This document shows, piece after piece, positions 56,833 through 64,000 of a stretch of DNA of 64,000 nucleotides. The notes under the pieces are model-generated. The model was not told the DNA's origin. It saw only the letters and a list, made by a program, of their open reading frames with translations, and did no database searches. How positions within the stretch are numbered: the first letter of the stretch is position 1; every line of letters begins with the position of its first letter. This DNA is from an uncultured Acetatifactor sp. (GTDB taxonomy: Bacteria; Bacillota; Clostridia; Lachnospirales; Lachnospiraceae). A program made the position numbers and the translations under genes. The DNA is taken from contig CANPWA010000005.1 of NCBI GenBank assembly GCA_947581865.1, positions 1 through 64,000 on the forward strand, written 5' to 3'.

Positions 56833-56865
56833 GATCCCGCTCCCGCGCCTGCCCGGCGCCCCCTG

Positions 56866-57687
56866 TCATTCTTTTTCCTCTGTCGGACTTTTGTCCTTGG
56901 TCTTTTGTCCCTCTCCAGCTGCGCTTCCCGCCTCCGGTACAGTCTCTTCCTTCCGGTTTGCCCAAAAAAATCCCGCCACGCCTGCCAGCACGACAAAGAT
57001 CGAAATAAACTGCGCCGTGGAAAAGATGCCGATCTCTCCCCGGTGGTCGTTTCTTAAAAACTCCACCCCGAATCTCCCCACACTGTAGAGGATCAGATAA
57101 AGGAAACCAACACAGCCCTTCCTGCGCGGTTTCGAAGCATACCAGAATAAAAATCCCGCGATCAGAAACATCCCCAGGGAGGAGATGAGCTGTACTGGGA
57201 TCAGTTTCACATTGTTGGGCGCAAACCGGGAATTGCGGAAGGCGATGCCAAAGACAGAATCCGTCTCCCTGCCGTAACAGCAGCCGGCCATAAAACATCC
57301 CAGCCGCCCGAAGCCCTGCGCCACTGCCACGGAGGGCAGCACAATATCAAAATAATGCCAGAATTCGAGCCTGCGCAGACGGCACCACCCGTATCCCGCA
57401 GCCACGCCGGCTATGATCCCGCCGTATACCACAAAGCCGTTGGATTTCAGCAGGCTCAGCGGATCTTTCAGGAAGCTCTCCCACTCCACGATACAGAACA
57501 GGAGTTTCGCGCCCAGAAACCCAAAGACCGCGCAGCACAGAGTGAGATTATAGATCTCATCCCCGTTCAGATTTCTCTTTTTCGCCCTTGCTTCACCGAT
57601 AAACAGCGCCGTCAGAATGCCGATGGCGATCAGCACCCCATAGCTGTGGATGTGGATGGGTCCGATATCCAAAAGATCGTTATACAT
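56866..57687 (-). CDS. lgt: Prolipoprotein diacylglyceryl transferase
   Basis: 273 aa with seven hydrophobic segments. The Lgt signature GRLGCFMAGCCYGRETD (about 127-143) and RFGVEFLRNDHRGE (about 208) are present. It transfers diacylglyceryl to the lipobox Cys of lipoproteins such as the two binding lipoproteins in this window. The C-terminal tail (about 243-273) is charged and cytosolic. GAGGAAG precedes ATG 57687. Confidence 0.96.
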   Translation of the reverse strand: MYNDLLDIGPIHIHSYGVLIAIGILTALFIGEARAKKRNLNGDEIYNLTLCCAVFGFLGAKLLFCIVEWESFLKDPLSLLKSNGFVVYGGIIAGVAAGYGWCRLRRLEFWHYFDIVLPSVAVAQGFGRLGCFMAGCCYGRETDSVFGIAFRNSRFAPNNVKLIPVQLISSLGMFLIAGFLFWYASKPRRKGCVGFLYLILYSVGRFGVEFLRNDHRGEIGIFSTAQFISIFVVLAGVAGFFWANRKEETVPEAGSAAGEGQKTKDKSPTEEKE

Positions 57688-57741
57688 AAATCAATTCTTC
57701 CTCATTTCCGCATGCCCCCGCATTTATATCCGGTTCATGCC

Positions 57742-59457
57742 TTATTCTTCCTGACCTGCGGATACATACTCTGCGGCAAGTCTCTCCGCGACTTTCAGCC
57801 CGTCCATCGCCGCCGAGGTGATGCCTCCCGCATACCCCGCTCCCTCGCCGCAGGGATATATTCCCCGCACCCGGGATTGCAGGGTATCGTCCCGGAGGAT
57901 CCGCAGAGGGGAAGACGTGCGGCTCTCCACGCCGGACAAGATCACGTCCCCGCTGTCAAATCCCGGGATCTGATGCCCGAAGCTCTCCATTCCCTGCACA
58001 AATGCCTGATTGCACTCCAAAGGCAGAATCCGGCTTACATCTGCCCACGCACTGAGCCCTCTGTGCCGGGGAGAAACCCCATAGCTTGCATTATCCCCCA
58101 AAAACATTCCCGTGTCAACATCAACCCGCCGCTCCAACGCCTCCTGGGCAAGATTTTGCTCCACACAGCTCTTAAATACGGCGTACCTCTGCATGGGAAT
58201 CTTCCCCCGGGCCAGGCTGTACGCGCGTCTCTCCAGCCGCCGCTGGAACTCCACGCCCGCCAGCGGATGCGTCGAACCGTAATCTTCGGGGGTCACGGAG
58301 ACGATCACTGCCGCATTCGCATTCTCCCCGTCCCTTGCGCTGTAACTCATGCCGTTTACCGCAAGCAGCCCTTCCTCCGAGGAGGCGTTTACCACATAAC
58401 CGCCCGGGCACATACAGAAGGAATAAACCCCTCTTCCGTTCTGCGCCTGTGCCGCCGCCTTATAGGAAGCCGCACCAAATTCTCCCGCATCCTCCAAGCC
58501 ATACTGATTCTTGTTGATAAAACTCTGGGAATGTTCCACCCTGAGCCCCACGGCAAATGCTTTCGCCTCCATGGGGATCTGTCTCTCATACAACATCTCA
58601 AAGGTGTCCCGCGCACTGTGCCCTACGGCGAGCACAAGACTGTCGCACGCTAGATATTCCTCTTTGTTCACCCACACGCCGCAGACTGCGCCGTTTTGGA
58701 TATCCACATCCGTCACACAGCTTTCAAAGCGTATCTCACCGCCATGAGAGAGGATGTTCTCCCGCATTTTTCTCACCACGCCGCAAAGTACATCCGTGCC
58801 GATATGCGGCTTTGCCTCATACAGAATCTCTTCCCTTGCCCCGCAGTCCACAAACACCTGCAGCACCGCCTGGTTGCGCCCGTATTTATCCTTTACAAGA
58901 GTGTTGAGCTTGCCATCGGAAAAGGTACCTGCTCCTCCCTCGCCGAACTGTACATTGGAAGCGGGATTCAAATGCCCTGTCTCCCAGAATTTCTCCACGT
59001 CTCTTTGGCGTTCCTCCACACGGCGTCCCCGCTCCAGAAGGATTGGGCGATACCCATAAAGCGCCAGGAAATAAGCGCAGAACAACCCTGCCGGGCCCGC
59101 GCCGACAATCACAATGGGATGGCGGAGAACCCGCTTTCCTCCCTTCGGGAAACAATAGCGACTCTCTTCGACCGATTCGATCCCCACCGTTTTTTTCCCT
59201 CTGCGGGATGCCGGCTTTCGCAGAATCCCCGCTTCGTTTTCCGCCTCCACATCCAGCGTATAAATATAATATATCTCCGGTTTTCTGCGGGCGTCGATGG
59301 ACTCCCGGACGATCGTTAACCGCTTGAGCGAACACTTAGGAATTCCAAGCGTCTTTGCCGCTCTCTCCCGGACAAGCTCCCGGAACTGTTCTCCACCGTC
59401 CGCTTTTGCCTGGTGCACGCTTCTGCTGTTTATCTTAAGCTGACTGATCCGTATCAT
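57742..59457 (-). CDS. NAD(P)/FAD-dependent oxidoreductase (COG2509 type)
   Basis: 571 aa. An N-terminal domain of about 90 residues (ISQLKINSRSV... with RLTIVRESIDARRKP) precedes a Rossmann FAD motif HPIVIVGAGPAGLFCAYFLA (about 113). Further motifs are FGEGGAGTFSDGKLNT and the C-terminal GIYPCGEGAGYAGGI with an SAAMDGLKVAE helix. The family is annotated as FAD-dependent dehydrogenase of unknown substrate. It is cytosolic. Its start overlaps the stop of the upstream flavoprotein gene (ATGA), so the two may work together. Confidence 0.88.
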   Translation of the reverse strand: MIRISQLKINSRSVHQAKADGGEQFRELVRERAAKTLGIPKCSLKRLTIVRESIDARRKPEIYYIYTLDVEAENEAGILRKPASRRGKKTVGIESVEESRYCFPKGGKRVLRHPIVIVGAGPAGLFCAYFLALYGYRPILLERGRRVEERQRDVEKFWETGHLNPASNVQFGEGGAGTFSDGKLNTLVKDKYGRNQAVLQVFVDCGAREEILYEAKPHIGTDVLCGVVRKMRENILSHGGEIRFESCVTDVDIQNGAVCGVWVNKEEYLACDSLVLAVGHSARDTFEMLYERQIPMEAKAFAVGLRVEHSQSFINKNQYGLEDAGEFGAASYKAAAQAQNGRGVYSFCMCPGGYVVNASSEEGLLAVNGMSYSARDGENANAAVIVSVTPEDYGSTHPLAGVEFQRRLERRAYSLARGKIPMQRYAVFKSCVEQNLAQEALERRVDVDTGMFLGDNASYGVSPRHRGLSAWADVSRILPLECNQAFVQGMESFGHQIPGFDSGDVILSGVESRTSSPLRILRDDTLQSRVRGIYPCGEGAGYAGGITSAAMDGLKVAERLAAEYVSAGQEE

Positions 59458-60734
59458 ACCCTATGTACTTCCTCACACTCCGCATTTCCCGCTGCATTCT
59501 TCCCTGCCAGATACCCGCTGCACCATGCCCAGTGCAGATTATACCCTCCGCATCTGCCGTCCACATCCAGGATCTCCCCTGCAAAATACAGCCCCGGGAC
59601 CACCAGCGATTCCATATTCCTTCCCACTTCCCCCGTGTCAACGCCTCCCGCACAGACCTGTGCATTGTCAAAGGAATTGCTCCCCGTGACCCAAAGCCTC
59701 CAGTCCCTGCACAGACGATACACCTTTGCCATCTTTGCCTCATCCGCCTTCGCCACGGGCGTCTCACGTTTCAGACCTGCCAGCTTGATAAAAAGGTACA
59801 TCAGCTTCTTGTTCAGTATCCCGGCAAAAAATTCTTCCACTGTCCGGTCCGTCAGCAAAAGGGTTCTCAAAGCACACAGCCGTTCAAACTCCTCATCGTC
59901 ATAGTCGGGCATCAGATTGACGGAAATCTCCACTTTGGGATGTCCCCCCTGCTCCCGCAGCAGATAATTCACCCTGCGGCTGAGCTGAAAAACAGGGATT
60001 CCAGAAATCCCATAATCCACAAGCTGCAGTTCCCCTCTCTCCCCATAGAGTTTTTCCCCGTTTTCCCGGGAGAGCACATTGACTTGCGCGTCGGCACGCA
60101 CCCCGGCGACTTCCTTTAGACAGCTCTCCTCACATCGAAGCTGTACCAGCGCCGGCACCACGGGCACGATCCTGTGCCCCATCGCCTCCGCAATTCTGTA
60201 GCCGCTCCCGTCGGAGCCGGTTTTGGGCGCCGCCTTGCTCCCGCAGGCGAGTACCACTCTGTCAAAATGAAAGCTTTGGCTTCCTGCCCGCACTTCAAAC
60301 CCCGTTTTCGCATTTTTCCCACCTGTCGGACAGACACTCTCGACTTTGCAGCCTGTGACCAATTCTACCCTGCTTGCGCGCAATTCTGTACGCAGCACAT
60401 CCAGCACCACTGCCGCCTGCTCCGCCGCGGGATACAGATACCCGTTCCTGTCCTTTATGAGCAGACCGATCTTACGAAAAAACAAAATAGCGTCCCGGGT
60501 CCCGAACTGACTTAAACACTCCCCCAGCCATTCCCTGTCCGCTCCGCAATAATCCTCCGGTCCCAGACGCAGATTTCCCAGATTGCATTTGCCGTTTCCG
60601 GTGGAGAGAAGCTTTTTGCCCACCCGCTCTCCGCCCTCCAGCAGCGTCACTTCCCCGCCTTCCCAGGCGGCGGTGATCGCCGCCATCATGCCCGCAGCGC
60701 CTCCGCCGATCACACCGATTCTCATGTGTTTCAT
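59454..60734 (-). CDS. HI0933/BaiN-family flavoprotein
   Basis: 426 aa. FAD motif RIGVIGGGAAGMMAAITAA at the N-terminus, RVGKKLLSTGNGKCNL (about 38-53), and C-terminal VPGLYFAGEILDVDGRCGGYNLHWAW are the signatures of the HI0933/YhiN family, which includes bile-acid BaiN of Clostridium scindens. Family membership does not prove bile-acid chemistry; most members have no known substrate. Tandem ATG starts (60734, 60725) have weak ribosome sites. Its 3' end overlaps the next flavoprotein gene by 4 bp. Confidence 0.88.
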   Translation of the reverse strand: MKHMRIGVIGGGAAGMMAAITAAWEGGEVTLLEGGERVGKKLLSTGNGKCNLGNLRLGPEDYCGADREWLGECLSQFGTRDAILFFRKIGLLIKDRNGYLYPAAEQAAVVLDVLRTELRASRVELVTGCKVESVCPTGGKNAKTGFEVRAGSQSFHFDRVVLACGSKAAPKTGSDGSGYRIAEAMGHRIVPVVPALVQLRCEESCLKEVAGVRADAQVNVLSRENGEKLYGERGELQLVDYGISGIPVFQLSRRVNYLLREQGGHPKVEISVNLMPDYDDEEFERLCALRTLLLTDRTVEEFFAGILNKKLMYLFIKLAGLKRETPVAKADEAKMAKVYRLCRDWRLWVTGSNSFDNAQVCAGGVDTGEVGRNMESLVVPGLYFAGEILDVDGRCGGYNLHWAWCSGYLAGKNAAGNAECEEVHRV

Positions 60735-60790
60735 CTTTTATACCCCGTGTTCTGTTTTCCTGTATCAATTCATACCTATTCCGCCCTGCG

Positions 60791-61462
60791 TTAACTGGAA
60801 TAAGTCTCCAGGAAATTATAGAGTGCGCCCTCGTCCTCCACAAAGCGCATTTCCATGATTTCAAGCTGCAGTTCCTCCGGGAGACTGTCCAGCGGGATTC
60901 CCGTGTTGATATAAACCGTCTTCTTATCCTCCAGGTAAACCACCACTTCATGATTTAACGCCGCAAGATAAAAACAGGTTCCGGGCTGGACATACCGATA
61001 GTTCATCCGTATCACAACACGTTTCCGCGCAAAGGAGACCACCTCTGCATTGACAAAGCCTCTTTCCTTCTCGGAGAGGGGCGGAAAGCTGGAATAATTT
61101 TCCACAGCGGCAAGAAAGGTCTCCCTGTCCATACCGATATACTGACCCGGAAGCTTCCAGCAGGTCTCCACCTCCGTACTGCGCAGGATGTCCGTCTCCA
61201 GAAGCACATACTCCGTATCTGCCGCCAGCGTCTCCTTCCCCGCGCTCACGGGCTGGACCTCTCTTTGAGGCTCTGCCGTCTGCGGCTCAGGCTCCACGTT
61301 CCCCTTCTGACCCGCTTCCCGACAGGTCGTCCCGTCCAGATAGGGCTCCCCGCTCTGACCCGGATAAAAATAGTCCGAGGCATATATGCCTCCCCAGAAT
61401 CCCAGAGCCGCCATCACGGCCGGATATACAAAGAATAAGCCGATACCTTTTAAAACTTTCAT
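60791..61462 (-). CDS. Membrane-anchored protein with BofC-like C-terminus, unknown
   Basis: 223 aa. A single N-terminal helix (about 4-28) is followed by a linker rich in Glu/Pro/Gln and a C-terminal domain of about 120 residues. The end, NTGIPLDSLPEELQLEIMEM then ALYNFLETYSS, resembles the C-terminal part of BofC-like sporulation proteins (PxxxLP...LExYSS). The body lies outside the membrane. The start is ATG 61462 or GTG 61471, both with imperfect sites. It lies 68 bp after the flippase-like gene. I do not recognise the family with certainty. Confidence 0.6.
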   Translation of the reverse strand: MKVLKGIGLFFVYPAVMAALGFWGGIYASDYFYPGQSGEPYLDGTTCREAGQKGNVEPEPQTAEPQREVQPVSAGKETLAADTEYVLLETDILRSTEVETCWKLPGQYIGMDRETFLAAVENYSSFPPLSEKERGFVNAEVVSFARKRVVIRMNYRYVQPGTCFYLAALNHEVVVYLEDKKTVYINTGIPLDSLPEELQLEIMEMRFVEDEGALYNFLETYSS

Positions 61463-61539
61463 CTTCCTCACCCGCTCCCGCCTGTTTGGAATAAAGTATC
61501 AGCTTTTTTCTTGAAAATTATACCATAATATCCGCCGGT

Positions 61540-63135
61540 CTATAATACCCGCAGCAGTCTGCCCAGCCTGCGGATCAGTCCCCCGCAGGGTATATAATTA
61601 AGTTCCTGCTCTTTGAAGTTGTGCAGCAGCAAAAGCAGGATCCAATAGCATCCCTGCCCCAGAACAAACCCGATCACTATCGTCACCAAAGCTCCCAGAT
61701 GCGGCGTGAACAGCCTGCCCGTCAGAAACAGAAGCAGCCCTGTCACACAGGCGGCACCTGCAGGGATCCCAACCCCCTGCAGCCAGTCAGCATCCAGCCG
61801 GCGCTGATACAGAAGCAGCGCCCCCGCCGCCAGGACATACACTGCCCCGGCGATCAGCCCTGCATATATCAGGGAAAGGATCCCTGCGCCGCTCTTTAAG
61901 AACAACACAAGCGCCGCCCCATACACCAGGTCAAACACCACAAGCGTTCCGAAAATCTGGATCCTGCCGCCCAAAAGCATCTGTATTTCCGAGAAATAAA
62001 ATCCTGCCGCCCCAAAAAGGATAAGAAAGGAGCCAAACCGGAACATGCCCGCCGCCAGCGCATTCCCTCCGCAGAATGCCTCGGAAAGCTGCGGCGCAAA
62101 TACGGCGGGAAAGACAGAGAAAAACATTCCGTAAATGACCGCCATGTGCAGCCCTCCGGAAAAATTTCCCCGGGCATAGCGTTTTTCTTCTTTGCGGATA
62201 CAGCCTGCCGTCCTGCAGGCACTCTCCAAAAGCAGCGCGCACGCCGGCAGAAGGAGAATGCCCATCACAGGCAGATATTTCCCGCAGAGCACGCCGTAAT
62301 CGTTCATCCCCGCTATATCCTTCACACTTTTCCGAAAGAAAAATAACCCCAGCAAGACAGGCACCAGCTTCAAAACGGAGATCAGAATCAACGGCAGCAT
62401 GCTGCCGTAAAAAACACTCGCCTGGCTGGCAAAGGTATCCGTAGCCCTCATGCCCTCCGAACCGGATCTTTTCTCTTTCCCGCGGCTTCCGCGATATACT
62501 AAGAACAGAAAGATAAACACAAAAAGCTCCGATATCAGAACCGCGGCCGACACTCCCATCCCTCCGTACATCGCCGTAAAATTCTCCTGTCTCAAAAGAG
62601 CGCTGACTTTATGCCCGTATCCCTCAAAAAGATTGGCGAACAAAACGGAAAAACCAAGAATGCACACCTGCCTCATCACATAAGAGATCACCGAGGGCAG
62701 CTCCGTCCCCTCCCCCTGGAAATACCCCAGCAGCACGGACACCAGGGCACGCAGGAATACAGCCGGCGCCAGGATCCTGATCATGACCACACTGTAACTT
62801 AACCCGAAAACCTTCTCTCCCAGCAAACCGGATCCGGCAAAGAGAAGCACACTGCCCAAAAGCCCTGTAATGCCCTCCAGGAACATGATATTTCTCCGCA
62901 GTTTCCCGGCATTTTTATACTGCCCCCTCACGCTCCTTGCCCTCAGAAGTCTCCCCAGCACATCCGCCGTTTTACTTCCCGCTATCGTCCAGAATAAAAC
63001 AAAGCACTCCACGGCCACAGCCAGATAGGCAATCCCATTGTCCCCCAGTATATTTCCCAGTACAAGGAAGGTGATCATTTCCAGCACATGAGATGCTGTT
63101 TCCATCTGCCGTTTCTTTATCTCCACCTGATTCAT
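61540..63135 (-). CDS. MATE/flippase-like polytopic membrane protein (SpoVB/MurJ group)
   Basis: 531 aa with about 12-14 hydrophobic segments. RMLRARSVRGQYKNAGKL-type basic loops (about residues 65-80), ILAPAVFLRALVSVLLGYFQG and the polysaccharide-synthesis C-terminal region fit the MVF/MATE superfamily that includes SpoVB and MurJ. It could flip lipid-linked intermediates across the membrane. GAGGATGAACGA precedes ATG 63135. It lies 52 bp after ybeY. The substrate is not determined by sequence, and the exact subfamily is uncertain. Confidence 0.78.
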   Translation of the reverse strand: MNQVEIKKRQMETASHVLEMITFLVLGNILGDNGIAYLAVAVECFVLFWTIAGSKTADVLGRLLRARSVRGQYKNAGKLRRNIMFLEGITGLLGSVLLFAGSGLLGEKVFGLSYSVVMIRILAPAVFLRALVSVLLGYFQGEGTELPSVISYVMRQVCILGFSVLFANLFEGYGHKVSALLRQENFTAMYGGMGVSAAVLISELFVFIFLFLVYRGSRGKEKRSGSEGMRATDTFASQASVFYGSMLPLILISVLKLVPVLLGLFFFRKSVKDIAGMNDYGVLCGKYLPVMGILLLPACALLLESACRTAGCIRKEEKRYARGNFSGGLHMAVIYGMFFSVFPAVFAPQLSEAFCGGNALAAGMFRFGSFLILFGAAGFYFSEIQMLLGGRIQIFGTLVVFDLVYGAALVLFLKSGAGILSLIYAGLIAGAVYVLAAGALLLYQRRLDADWLQGVGIPAGAACVTGLLLFLTGRLFTPHLGALVTIVIGFVLGQGCYWILLLLLHNFKEQELNYIPCGGLIRRLGRLLRVL

Positions 63136-63187
63136 TCGTTCATCCTCATTGCTTTCTCATCTCTGAATCCTTAAATCCACGGTCGGG

Positions 63188-63694
63188 TTAACCTCTGGCA
63201 ATCCCCAGAGCGGTGAGTATCCGCTCCTGTTTTTTCTCCATCACTTCCGCATCTTCCGCCTCCATGTGGTCATATCCGCACAAATGCAGCAGACTGTGCG
63301 TAACCAGGAACGCAAACTCTCTTTTCAGGCTGTTTCCATACTCTTGCGCCTGGGACTTTACCTTGTCCGAAGAGAGGATGATATCTCCCAGCACCAGCTC
63401 TCCCGTGTCCGGGTCAAAGTAATCCGCCGCGTTCTCCTCCACAAACGCAAAACTGCCGGGTGTCCCGTAATCCAGATTGGGGAAAGACAACACATCCGTC
63501 TCCCTGTCAATCCCGCGGTATCTGCAATTGTATTCCCTTATCCGCTCATTATCCGTCACCAACACATTGACGCAGACCTCATAGGGGCAGTTCTCCTCCT
63601 CCAGCACAGCCCGGGCAAGCGCCTCCACGAGCGGTTCCACCTCAAAAGGATAATCGTTTTCCACATTTTCATCAAACTCAATGTAAAAAGTCAT
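63188..63694 (-). CDS. ybeY: rRNA maturation endoribonuclease YbeY
   Basis: 168 aa. The zinc site HSLLHLCGYDH (about residues 132-142) is the YbeY H-x3-H-x5-H motif; RGIDRETDVLSFP (about 60-72) is also typical. The enzyme acts in 16S rRNA 3'-end maturation and quality control. AAGGAGG precedes ATG 63694. The gene overlaps the 3' end of the upstream gene by 17 bp, the order seen in many Firmicutes (HD-domain protein then ybeY). Confidence 0.95.
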   Translation of the reverse strand: MTFYIEFDENVENDYPFEVEPLVEALARAVLEEENCPYEVCVNVLVTDNERIREYNCRYRGIDRETDVLSFPNLDYGTPGSFAFVEENAADYFDPDTGELVLGDIILSSDKVKSQAQEYGNSLKREFAFLVTHSLLHLCGYDHMEAEDAEVMEKKQERILTALGIARG

Positions 63695-64000
63695 AGTAGA
63701 GCTTTTCCTCCTTAAAGATGTCGCGCATGGTCGTAAGCTGTCTCACGGTAATGTCACACTCACGGAAGATCTCCGTCTCCTGATACCGCGCAAAGACCGC
63801 GTCGATCACCCTGTCATAGTCTCCCTCCCTGCCGGGGGATCTCTCCAGCAGCAGCATAATGGCGCTGATGATGTTCTCCGACGCCATCAACACTGCCGTC
63901 TCCTTATGCCGCACGGGGCTTTTTTTGTCGCCGTACTCCTCAAGGATCGCAGCCGCCTTTGGCGGAAAGGAATAGGTCTCCCTCAGCAGCGCAAGGCGCT
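63678..64000 (-). CDS. Probable HD-domain (PgpH/YqfF-like) protein, C-terminal part only
   Basis: The open frame runs off the window edge; 106 codons are visible. GDKKSPVRHKETAVLMASE and FRECDITVRQLTTM recall the C-terminal HDIG-domain region of YqfF/PgpH proteins (KP-x-SKEAA... and ECDLTLxDL), which are c-di-AMP phosphodiesterases usually encoded just before ybeY. The assignment rests on these short matches and gene order. The catalytic HD residues and membrane part lie outside the window. Confidence 0.5.
   Translation of the reverse strand, partial: RLALLRETYSFPPKAAAILEEYGDKKSPVRHKETAVLMASENIISAIMLLLERSPGREGDYDRVIDAVFARYQETEIFRECDITVRQLTTMRDIFKEEKLYYDFLH

Noticed and set aside
59454-60734. 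Calling the HI0933-type flavoprotein a bile-acid enzyme (BaiN)
   Set aside because: Only the family matches; no other bai gene is in the window and most family members have no known substrate.

Overview
The window looks like the chromosome of a gut-type Clostridia, most likely a Lachnospiraceae member. The gene set supports this: a GGGtGRT protein beside a NifU-like scaffold, DUF1292, DUF5662 and DUF1015 proteins, a BaiN/HI0933-type flavoprotein, Gram-positive lipoproteins and AGGAGG-type ribosome binding sites. Base composition appears moderately GC-rich (judged by eye) with AT-rich promoters of the TTGACA/TATAAT class. No phage, insertion sequence, CRISPR array or rRNA is visible; one tRNA-Thr(CGT) is present. 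Most genes lie on the minus strand. Coding density is high: no stretch above 300 bases lacks a gene, and the longest gaps are about 244 bp (2692-2935) and 250 bp (51565-51814).

Region by region. 1-8.7 kb: a DUF2752/small membrane protein pair, a chemoreceptor, the GGGtGRT/NifU-like pair, a TrpXYZ-type ABC importer and a left-handed beta-helix transferase. 8.7-16.2 kb: topoisomerase III, an AAA ATPase, a GGDEF-EAL protein, asd and argH. 16.3-17.9 kb (plus): an ATPase/permease pair of the SsuBC class without a binding protein. 17.9-26 kb: tRNA-Thr, mscS, glgB, DUF1015, a DNA glycosylase and the serC-serA operon. 26-35 kb: an L,D-transpeptidase, ilvB, ilvD, leuB, yajC, tgt and a D,D-carboxypeptidase. 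35.2-44.3 kb: aroC (plus), a lactonase-like propeller, a Cys-rich small protein, DUF5662, a GH13-like protein that has lost its catalytic residues, DUF1292, a UvrD-type helicase and gltX.

44.4-53.8 kb is the most unusual block. A beta-propeller gene is broken by a one-base homopolymer slip. Upstream lies an operon for a very large binding lipoprotein with an N-terminal propeller, two sugar-type ABC permeases and an HlyD-like adaptor. It faces a response regulator/histidine kinase pair transcribed the other way. The intergenic region holds two mirror-image copies of TTAGAG-N5-TTAGAG, each exactly 10 nt from an extended -10 element, which suggests that the regulator controls both operons.

53.9-64 kb is one minus-strand run: proA, a DUF896-5-formyltetrahydrofolate cyclo-ligase fusion, proB, lgt, two flavoproteins, an unknown membrane-anchored protein, a MATE/flippase-like protein, ybeY and the 3' end of a probable HD-domain protein.

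Metabolic themes are amino-acid synthesis (serine, branched-chain, arginine, proline, aspartate family, chorismate), alpha-glucan handling, envelope assembly and flavin redox chemistry.
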